A stretch of DNA of 64,000 bases from Telmatospirillum siberiense (GTDB lineage: Bacteria > Pseudomonadota > Alphaproteobacteria > Rhodospirillales > Magnetospirillaceae), in the NCBI RefSeq assembly GCF_002845745.1, contig NZ_PIUM01000004.1, positions 186,001 through 250,000 on the forward strand, given 5' to 3'. Shown here piece by piece: positions 1 through 6,695 of the stretch (the stretch's first letter is position 1; every line of letters begins with the position of its first letter). Both the position numbers and the translations under genes were made by a program. The notes beneath the pieces were generated by a model that saw only the letters and a list, made by a program, of their open reading frames with translations, made no database searches and was not told the origin of the DNA.

Positions 1-1176
1 GGGGATATTTTCGGCATTACGCAAAAGCTGGGACGCGCCGCCGGATCCTGCCATCTCGATCAATCGGGACTGGCGGCGGCGAGCACGGTGCTGCGCCGCG
101 CCGTTGAAGAGCGGCCTGCCTTGCTGGTCGCCAACCGGTTCGGCGAGCAGGAGGCCACCGGCCGGGGATTTGCCGATGAAATGCTGGCCGCCATGTCGGA
201 AGGCATTCCCATGGTCACGGCGGTCGGCGATCTGTGGCGGGAAAAGTGGCAGACCTTCACCGGTGGCGGCGCGACCCTGCTGCCCCCGACGCCCGTGGCG
301 CTGCGCCGCTGGTTCGACACTCTGGGTAAAGGCGATCAAAGGGAGTACCCCGGCAGCGTCCTGACTGAAACCGTCCGCGCCCTGTCGACCATTCTCGGCG
401 ACGAGATGGACGGGCTGGTGGTCGAACGGGCGGTGGTCGGGCAGTTTTTCACCGCCGTCAAATTGAACAACGGCGCCACGGGGGCCTGTCACAGCCCCGC
501 CAAGGCGCTCATCACCTCGGACTGTTGCGCCAGCCTGCCCAAATCGGTGCTGCTGGCCGGACATTTGACCGGGCGCCCGGTCGGCGAATTTCTCGCCGAT
601 CTGTGGGAGGACCTGGGCAATTGCCGGGCTCTCGGCATCGCCGTGATCAACGCCCTCGCCGAGACGGCCTGGCGGCGCCGACCGGCTCCCGGCTGGAAAA
701 TGATCACGGGCGTCGATGCCCTGAAAGCCGCCGGATTGCGCCCGGAGGAAAAGATGGTGATGGTCGGCGCCTTCGTTTCCTATATCCGGGCGCTGAAAAC
801 CCATCACGAGAAGCTTTCGGTGCTGGAATTGACCACGGCCCCCTTCCTGCCGGACGAGCTGCGCTACTATGTGCCGGCGGACAAGGCGGCGGAGGAAATT
901 CCTGCGGCCGACGTCGTCCTGATGACCGGCTCGACCATCGTCAACGACACCATGGATGACCTGCTGGCCCTGGCCAGGCCCGATGCCCGCGTGATGGTGG
1001 TCGGCCCCAGCACCCCGATGCTGCCCGATGTGCTGGCGGCGAAGGGGGCGGATCTCCTGGCGACCATCCGGATCACCGACGGCGACCGCTTCCTCGATGT
1101 GTTGGCGGAAGGGGGCGGCACCCAGGGCGTTTTCGACAAGAGCGCCGAACTGGTCGTCCTGTCCAGGCAGCCCTGA
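1..1176 (+). CDS. DUF2478 - DUF4213/DUF364 fusion protein (5' partial)
   Basis: The reading frame is open from base 1, so the gene starts outside the window; 391 residues are visible. The first ~105 residues (GDIFGITQKLG..., then LLVANRFGEQEA.GRGF, GIPMVTAV) look like the C-terminal half of DUF2478, a P-loop-like family often found near molybdenum transport genes. From about residue 120 the protein switches to the DUF4213/DUF364 putative heavy-metal-chelation fold (AVVGQFFTAVKLNNG, then MTGSTIVNDTMDDLL and VMVVGPSTPMLPDVL). The TGA overlaps the ATG of the binding-protein gene by one base, so it is translationally coupled to a metal/chelate ABC transporter. A role in metal handling is inference from domains and context; the exact metal cannot be read from sequence. 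Confidence 0.75.
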   Translation, partial: GDIFGITQKLGRAAGSCHLDQSGLAAASTVLRRAVEERPALLVANRFGEQEATGRGFADEMLAAMSEGIPMVTAVGDLWREKWQTFTGGGATLLPPTPVALRRWFDTLGKGDQREYPGSVLTETVRALSTILGDEMDGLVVERAVVGQFFTAVKLNNGATGACHSPAKALITSDCCASLPKSVLLAGHLTGRPVGEFLADLWEDLGNCRALGIAVINALAETAWRRRPAPGWKMITGVDALKAAGLRPEEKMVMVGAFVSYIRALKTHHEKLSVLELTTAPFLPDELRYYVPADKAAEEIPAADVVLMTGSTIVNDTMDDLLALARPDARVMVVGPSTPMLPDVLAAKGADLLATIRITDGDRFLDVLAEGGGTQGVFDKSAELVVLSRQP

Positions 1177-2234
1177 TGCGCTTCTTTTCCCGGGCGATCG
1201 GCTTTCCGGCGGCAAGTCTGGGCGGCCTGATCGGCTTGCTTGTTCTCGTCTCGCCGATGGGCGGCTGGGCGGCGGGTAGAACCGTCGTCGACGATGCCGG
1301 GCGCAAGGTGGAGATTCCCGCCGTCGTCGATCATGTTTTTGCGGCCGGGCCCCCCGCCGGCGTGCTGGTCTATGTCGTCGCCCCGGAAAAGCTGATGGGC
1401 TGGCCCTATCTGCGCTCCGAGGAGGCAAGAGCGTATTTGGCGCCTCGATACGCCGATCTTCCGGTGATCGGTCGTCTGGCCGGACGCGGCAGCACGGCCA
1501 GCAGCGAGATGGTCGCCCGCCTGCATCCCGATATGATCCTCGATGCCGGCTCCATTGATCCGACCTATGTTTCCCTGGCCGAGCGGGTACAAACGCAGAC
1601 CGGCATTCCCTATCTGCTGATCGACGGCAGGATCGCCGATACGCCGGCCATGCTGCGCAAGGCCGGCGATCTGCTGGGCGTTCCCGAACGCGGCAATACC
1701 CTGGCCGGCTATGCCGAGGGGGTGCTTGCTGAGGTGACGGGGCGGATCGCCTCTCATGCCGGCGAAAAGCGGCCGAGCGTTTATTACGCACGCTCCGCCG
1801 ATGGCCTGGAGACTGGGACGAAAGGGTCTAGCAACGCGGAACTGATCGACTATCTCGGCGCCGTCAATGTCGCCATCGAAGGCGACAAGGGCGGCATGGG
1901 GCGCGTTTCCATGGAGCAGGTGCTTCGTTGGGATCCCGATATGATCATCGTCGATTCGCCGGTGTTTTTCGCTGAAATCGCCAAGCTGCCCCTGTGGCGC
2001 GACTTGCGCGCCGTCCGCGAGCATCGGGTGTACCAGGCTCCGCCTTTTCCGTTCGGCTGGATCGACGCGCCGCCCGGCGTCAACCGTTTGATCGGCGTGC
2101 GCTGGTTGGCCGCCCGGTTCTATCCGTCGCTGTTTCCCGAGGATCTGTCCGGCATCGTTCGTGAGTTCTACCAACTGTTCTATGGCGTGGGCTTGAGCGA
2201 CAAGGCGCTCGACGGGCTGTTGGGCGCTCGATGA
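1176..2234 (+). CDS. ABC transporter periplasmic substrate-binding protein (iron-siderophore/cobalamin type)
   Basis: A 352-residue class III (BtuF/FhuD-like) binding protein. A signal peptide is visible (basic start, hydrophobic run GGLIGLLVLV, cleavage near GGWAAG) without a lipobox, so it should be a soluble periplasmic protein. The mature part begins with the family signature RTVVDDAGRKVEIP and contains the usual VIG..G..S.E.V..L.PDMIL segment and DMIIVDSPVFFAEI in the second lobe. The start ATG overlaps the preceding stop (TGATG) and its own stop overlaps the permease start (ATGA). The substrate is unknown: ferric or other metal chelate is the family default, and molybdate/tungstate is possible given the DUF2478 partner. 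Confidence 0.85.
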   Translation: MRFFSRAIGFPAASLGGLIGLLVLVSPMGGWAAGRTVVDDAGRKVEIPAVVDHVFAAGPPAGVLVYVVAPEKLMGWPYLRSEEARAYLAPRYADLPVIGRLAGRGSTASSEMVARLHPDMILDAGSIDPTYVSLAERVQTQTGIPYLLIDGRIADTPAMLRKAGDLLGVPERGNTLAGYAEGVLAEVTGRIASHAGEKRPSVYYARSADGLETGTKGSSNAELIDYLGAVNVAIEGDKGGMGRVSMEQVLRWDPDMIIVDSPVFFAEIAKLPLWRDLRAVREHRVYQAPPFPFGWIDAPPGVNRLIGVRWLAARFYPSLFPEDLSGIVREFYQLFYGVGLSDKALDGLLGAR

Positions 2235-3271
2235 CGGCCTGTGCCGGCGTCGGTCGCCCGCCGCGCATCCGCGATTGGGGAAAACGCTGTCTCCCCCTGC
2301 TGTTGTTGGTGGCGGCGGTGGCGGTTTCGCTTCAGTTCGGCAAATATCCGGTGTCGATGGGCACGATCGCCGCCGTTCTGCGCGAACATCTGCTGGGAAT
2401 CCCGGCGTCCCTCGATCCGGTGCTGCATTCGGTCGTCTGGAACATCCGTCTGCCCCGCGTCCTGGCGGCGGTGATGGTGGGGGCCGCCTTGTCGGCGGCG
2501 GGAGCGACGTTTCAGGGCCTGTTTCGCAATCCTCTGGTATCCCCGGAAATGCTCGGGATCTCGGCGGGCGCCGGATTGGGCGCCTCCTGCGCCATTCTCT
2601 ATGGGCTGCCGGTGATCGCCATTCAGGGCGCAGCCTTCGCGGGCGGATTGCTGGCGGTGAGCTGCGCCTGGTATGCGGCGTCCCTGATCAAGCGCCGCGA
2701 TCCGGTGCTGATGCTGCTGTTGGCCGGCATTTCCCTCGACAAGCTTTTGAAGGCCTTGTCGTCGCTGATCAAGCTGATCGCCGATCCCTACAGCCAGTTG
2801 CCCACCATCACCTATTGGCTGTTGGGGGGCTTGAACGGGGTGAGTTGGAACGACGTCGCCGCCTCGGCTCCGGCCCTGGCGGTGGGGCTGGTTCCGCTGT
2901 TCGTCCTGCGCTGGCAGATGAACGTCATGAGCCAGGGCGAGGAGGAGGCACGGACATTGGGCGTCGAAACCCGATATATGCGGGCGGCGCTGGTGGCCTC
3001 GGCAACCTTGATAACCTCGGCCAGCGTCGCCATCGCCGGACCGATCGAATGGATCGGTCTGTTGATCCCCCATGTCGCCCGCCTTTTGGTCGGATCCGAT
3101 TTCCGCCGTCTGTTGCCGGCGTCCGTATTGTTGGGGGCCGGTTTCGTCGTCGCCATGGATTGCCTGGCCCGGATGGTCGGCACCACCGAGATGCCGCTCG
3201 GCCTCTACACTTCGGTCATCGGGGCGCCTTTCTTCCTTTGGCTGCTGATGTCGACCCGGCGAGGCTGGTGA
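2231..3271 (+). CDS. FecCD-family ABC transporter permease
   Basis: A 346-residue integral inner-membrane permease of the FecCD/BtuC type, consistent with about ten membrane spans. Diagnostic segments are RLPRVLAAVMVGAALSAAG, FQGLFRNPLVSPEMLGIS near residue 105 and the C-terminal GPIEWIGLLIPHVARLL, which forms the coupling-helix region contacting the ATPase. It starts inside the stop of the binding protein (ATGA) and its TGA shares its last base with the ATG of the ATPase, so all components are co-translated. It would form the homodimeric channel for the substrate delivered by the upstream binding protein. Confidence 0.92.
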   Translation: MTACAGVGRPPRIRDWGKRCLPLLLLVAAVAVSLQFGKYPVSMGTIAAVLREHLLGIPASLDPVLHSVVWNIRLPRVLAAVMVGAALSAAGATFQGLFRNPLVSPEMLGISAGAGLGASCAILYGLPVIAIQGAAFAGGLLAVSCAWYAASLIKRRDPVLMLLLAGISLDKLLKALSSLIKLIADPYSQLPTITYWLLGGLNGVSWNDVAASAPALAVGLVPLFVLRWQMNVMSQGEEEARTLGVETRYMRAALVASATLITSASVAIAGPIEWIGLLIPHVARLLVGSDFRRLLPASVLLGAGFVVAMDCLARMVGTTEMPLGLYTSVIGAPFFLWLLMSTRRGW

Positions 3272-4044
3272 TGGGGCTGGAGGTCGACGGGCTGGCGATC
3301 GGATATGGCCGGACGGTGGTGGGGCGCGATCTGTCGTTCACGCTGGCCGCCCGACAGGTGATGTGCCTGCTGGGACCCAACGGCAGTGGAAAAAGCACCC
3401 TGTTCAAGACCATCCTGGGTCTTCTGCCGGCCCTGGAGGGCGAGGTGCGCCTAGACGGGGAGCGGGTGCGCGACTGGTCGCGACGGCGCTTCGCCAAGGC
3501 CATCGCCTATGTGCCCCAATCCCATCGTTCGTTCTTCTCCTTCACGGCGCTCGATCTGGTGATCATGGGCCGGACGGCCCATATCGGGGCCTTTGCCATG
3601 CCCTCGGGCGAAGACCACGATGTCGCCCACGCCAGTCTGGCGCGTCTGGGCATGGATCATCTGGCCACCCGATCCTTTCCCGAGTTGAGCGGTGGCGAAC
3701 AGCAGATGGTCCTCGTCGCCCGCGCGCTCGCCCAGGAGGCGCGGATCCTGATCTTGGACGAGCCGACGGCCAGTCTCGATTTCGGCAATCGGGTGAAGCT
3801 GTTGCGGGAAATAAGGCGCCTGGCCGACGGCGGCCTGGGCGTCATCTTGTCGACCCACGATCCCGATCATGCCTTACAGATCGCCGATCAGGTTCTGCTT
3901 CTGCACCAGGGGCGGGCCCTGGCGGCGGGAAGCCCCGCCGAGACGGTGACGGCGGAAACCCTGCGGCAGGTCTACGGCGTCGATGTCGCCATTCTCGATG
4001 CCGGCGCCGGCCGGCGGGTCTGCGTCAGTTCCATCCAATCCTGA
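3271..4044 (+). CDS. ABC transporter ATP-binding protein (FepC/BtuD type)
   Basis: A 257-residue cytoplasmic ATPase that powers the FecCD permease. Walker A GPNGSGKST lies near residues 35-43, the Q-loop is AYVPQSH, the signature motif is LSGGEQQ and Walker B is ILILDEPTASLD, followed by the switch histidine in STHDPDHA. The length is normal for the family. The chosen ATG overlaps the permease stop; the same frame stays open far upstream through the permease gene, but that extension is antisense-like low-quality sequence and is not part of the protein. It ends 7 bp from the converging AraC gene. Confidence 0.92.
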   Translation: MGLEVDGLAIGYGRTVVGRDLSFTLAARQVMCLLGPNGSGKSTLFKTILGLLPALEGEVRLDGERVRDWSRRRFAKAIAYVPQSHRSFFSFTALDLVIMGRTAHIGAFAMPSGEDHDVAHASLARLGMDHLATRSFPELSGGEQQMVLVARALAQEARILILDEPTASLDFGNRVKLLREIRRLADGGLGVILSTHDPDHALQIADQVLLLHQGRALAAGSPAETVTAETLRQVYGVDVAILDAGAGRRVCVSSIQS

Positions 4045-4050
4045 AGTGCC

Positions 4051-4965
4051 TTATCGCAACTGCGCGATATCGCGCAGGGGCGGCGCGCCGTAAAGCCGCC
4101 GGTATTCCCGGCTGAACTGCGAGGGGCTTTCATAGCCGACGCGATGCCCGGCCGACGCGGCGTCGACGCGTTCGCTCAGCATCAGGCGGCGCGCCTCCTG
4201 CAGGCGAAGCTGCTTTTGATACTGCAACGGGGTCATGGCGGTGATCATCTTGAAATGATGATGCAGCGAGGAGACGCTCATGTGGGCGGTCCGGGCCAGA
4301 TCCTCGATGCGCAGCGGTTGGGCGTAGTTGTTCTTCAGCCAATCGATGGCGCGGGCGACCTGATGGGTCCGGCTGTCGCTCGCCGCCATATGGCGCAACC
4401 GTCCCCCCTGATCGCCGGTGAGCAACCGGTAGAGGATTTCCCGTTCGATGACCGGCAGCAGGATGGGAATGTCGACGGGATTGTCGAGCAGGCGGACCAG
4501 ACGCAGCACCGCGTCTAACAACGGCGATGTCAGGCGGCCGACGCTCATGCCGCGGCGGACGGGTGCGACGGGATCGGAGGGCATCTCGCTCAACAGATCG
4601 GCGATCTTGCGGAGGTCGAGGGCGACGCTCAGGCACAGGAAGGGGGCGCCGGGCGTCGCCTTGACCACCTGGCAGACCACGGGCAGATCGACCGAGGTGA
4701 CGAGATAATTGGCCGGATCGTATTCAAGGATTTCCTCCCCGAGCACGACCTGCTTCGTTCCCTGCGCCACGATGGTCAGCGCGGGTTCGTAGACGCAATA
4801 AGTGGGTTCGCTCGGCGCCGAGATGCGATGGAAGCGAAGCGAGGGGATGGCCGTGTGGTAGGAATCGTCGGTCTCGGCGAATCGGGCAATGGTGGCCGCC
4901 AAGGGCGCGCAATCGAGCGATGGGTCGGGCAGGGATATCACGGTCTGTAATCGTTGCATCGGCAT
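4051..4965 (-). CDS. AraC-family transcriptional regulator
   Basis: A 304-residue regulator with an N-terminal AraC-type cupin arm (residues ~25-180, YCVYEPALTIVAQGTKQV) and a C-terminal double helix-turn-helix domain (IEDLARTAHMSVSSLHHHFK, then GYESPSQFSREYRRLYGAPP). This domain order is the AraC_N/HTH_18 group commonly paired with alcohol/aldehyde dehydrogenases. It is divergent from the zinc alcohol dehydrogenase at 5153 across a 187-bp promoter region, so control of that gene is the simplest prediction. The effector is unknown. The start codon has a near-by alternative ATG two codons downstream. Confidence 0.88.
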   Translation of the reverse strand: MPMQRLQTVISLPDPSLDCAPLAATIARFAETDDSYHTAIPSLRFHRISAPSEPTYCVYEPALTIVAQGTKQVVLGEEILEYDPANYLVTSVDLPVVCQVVKATPGAPFLCLSVALDLRKIADLLSEMPSDPVAPVRRGMSVGRLTSPLLDAVLRLVRLLDNPVDIPILLPVIEREILYRLLTGDQGGRLRHMAASDSRTHQVARAIDWLKNNYAQPLRIEDLARTAHMSVSSLHHHFKMITAMTPLQYQKQLRLQEARRLMLSERVDAASAGHRVGYESPSQFSREYRRLYGAPPLRDIAQLR

Positions 4966-5152
4966 GGGGATCGCCTAAGTTTTCTCTAAAGGAGTTTAGC
5001 CGTATTTTCCGGCCTAACCGATAGGCATCGTGTAGGTTTGCAGGATCGGGCAATAATCTCGGAGGATCGGTCTACCCCTTCCGGGGGCTCGGCGTGCACA
5101 CTCCGGCAACGCTGGCGATCAGCCGGTTTCAAATGCCTCAGAGGAGAAAGCC

Positions 5153-6202
5153 ATGAGTTTGACGATCCGTGGGTATGCCGCGCAGAACGCGACGACTCCA
5201 TTGGCGCCGCATAATTTCACCCGCCGCGATCCCCGTCCCGACGACGTGGTGATCGATATTCTTTACTGTGGCGTCTGCCATTCCGACCTCCATCAGGCCC
5301 GGGACGAATGGCACAACAGCATTTTCCCGATGGTTCCCGGACATGAGATCATCGGCAAGGTGAGTGCCGTCGGCCAGGCCGTCACCGCTTTCAAGGCGGG
5401 CGACATGGTGGGCGTGGGCTGCATGGTGGATTCCTGCCAGCATTGCGCGTCCTGCGCCGAAGACCTGGAGCAATATTGCGACGAAGGGGCGACCTGGACC
5501 TACAACGCCCTGGATCGTCGCGACGGCATGCCGACCTACGGCGGCTATTCCGAGCGAATCGTCGTTTCCCATAAATTCGTCGTGCGCGTGCCGGAAAAGC
5601 TCGATCCCAAGACCGCCGCGCCACTTCTTTGCGCCGGCATCACCACCTATTCGCCTCTGCGCCATTGGAAGGTGGGCAAGGGGACCAAGGTGGCGGTGGT
5701 CGGCCTGGGCGGCCTTGGCCATATGGGCCTGAAATTCGCCAAGGCCATGGGGGCCGAGGTGGCGCTTTTTACCCGCAGTCCCGGCAAGGAGGCCGAGGCC
5801 CGGCGGTTGGGCGCCGACCAGGTGATCCTGTCGACCGATCCGGAACAGATGAAGGCGGTCGCCGAACATTTCGACATCGTCCTCGATACCGTGCCGAATG
5901 AGCACGACATCAATCCCTACGTGGCGACGCTGAAGCGCGACGGCACCCATATCCTGGTCGGTCTCCTGGGGCCGCTTGATCCGGCGCTGCATACGGTGCC
6001 CTTGCTGCTGAAGCGCCGGGCGGTCGTCGGGTCGGCCATCGGCGGCATTAAGGAAACCCAGGAAATGCTTGATTTCTGTGCGGAAAAAGGCATCACTTGC
6101 GATACCGAGATCATCCCGATCCAGCAGATCAACACGGCCTATGAGCGGATGCTGAAAAGCGACGTCCACTATCGTTTCGTCATCGATATGGCGACGCTGT
6201 AG
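5153..6202 (+). CDS. NAD(P)-dependent zinc alcohol dehydrogenase (YahK/CAD type)
   Basis: A 349-residue medium-chain dehydrogenase reducing aldehydes with NADPH or the reverse. Catalytic zinc ligands are C42 (GVCHSD), H64-E65 (GHE) and a later cysteine in LLCAGITTY. The structural zinc site is C95, C98, C101 and C109, and the nucleotide-binding turn is GLGGLGHMG. It resembles E. coli YahK, a broad aldehyde reductase. AGAGGAG sits 7-8 bp before the ATG. It is divergent from the AraC regulator and followed by an inverted repeat. Confidence 0.9.
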   Translation: MSLTIRGYAAQNATTPLAPHNFTRRDPRPDDVVIDILYCGVCHSDLHQARDEWHNSIFPMVPGHEIIGKVSAVGQAVTAFKAGDMVGVGCMVDSCQHCASCAEDLEQYCDEGATWTYNALDRRDGMPTYGGYSERIVVSHKFVVRVPEKLDPKTAAPLLCAGITTYSPLRHWKVGKGTKVAVVGLGGLGHMGLKFAKAMGAEVALFTRSPGKEAEARRLGADQVILSTDPEQMKAVAEHFDIVLDTVPNEHDINPYVATLKRDGTHILVGLLGPLDPALHTVPLLLKRRAVVGSAIGGIKETQEMLDFCAEKGITCDTEIIPIQQINTAYERMLKSDVHYRFVIDMATL

Positions 6203-6214
6203 TTCGGGGACTCA

Positions 6215-6295
6215 CGTCGTTCGCGAGCGGCAGCGACGCAATCCGGAAACCGGCGACCGGACTGGATTGCGTCGCCCAAGGGCTCGCGAGCGACG
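6215..6295. repeat. Nested inverted repeat between convergent genes
   Basis: An inner perfect 12-bp inverted repeat (GCGACGCAATCC at 6233-6244, GGATTGCGTCGC at 6264-6275) lies inside an outer 14-bp pair (6215-6228 and 6282-6295, one mismatch), making a long cruciform-capable structure. It follows the alcohol dehydrogenase stop by 13 bp and faces the end of fdsD, so it may terminate transcription from both sides, though no T-run follows. It could also be a dispersed repeat unit. Confidence 0.7.
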
Positions 6296-6397
6296 GCCTA
6301 TCGGACCAGCGCCAGATGGATGGCCAGCGTCGCCGGCGGAACCAGCCCGCGATTGAAGCCGGTTTGTGCGATGGTACGTTCCTCCCCGCTGTTTTCT

Positions 6398-6652
6398 TTA
6401 TTTGTCGCCGCCGGTCCTGAGGCCGATGGTGCTGACCAATTCCCTTTCGTTCAGAGAATCCACCGCGCGGCGTGCCAGCGGGGCCAGGTCCTCGGGCGAC
6501 TGGCCGGCGTAATCCTTGAGCTGGCGGCGCATCCGCGGATCCCAGAAATCCCTCAAATGCCTGGCTATTCCGACGACCCCCTGTTCCTCGGGATAAACAT
6601 CGAAGAACTGGGCGATCTGGTTGGCCATTCTGATCAGATCCTGGTGGTGCAT
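6398..6652 (-). CDS. fdsD: NAD-dependent formate dehydrogenase delta subunit
   Basis: An 84-residue protein of the FdsD family (DLIRMANQIAQFF near the start, HLRDFWDPRMRRQL in the middle). The family is needed for activity or assembly of the soluble molybdenum formate dehydrogenase and always lies at the end of the fds operon. GGAGG precedes the ATG. It starts 43 bp after the fdsA stop. The gene usually found between fdsA and fdsD, the FdhD-like sulfurtransferase fdsC, is not here. Confidence 0.9.
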   Translation of the reverse strand: MHHQDLIRMANQIAQFFDVYPEEQGVVGIARHLRDFWDPRMRRQLKDYAGQSPEDLAPLARRAVDSLNERELVSTIGLRTGGDK

Positions 6653-6695
6653 GAATTTTCCTCCGTGTCGTCAATCAGCAAGACGGCGCGATGTT

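Noticed and set aside
2275-3270. N-terminal extension of the ABC ATPase running through the permease gene
   Set aside because: The frame is open by chance; the permease is intact in another frame and the ATPase starts normally at 3271.
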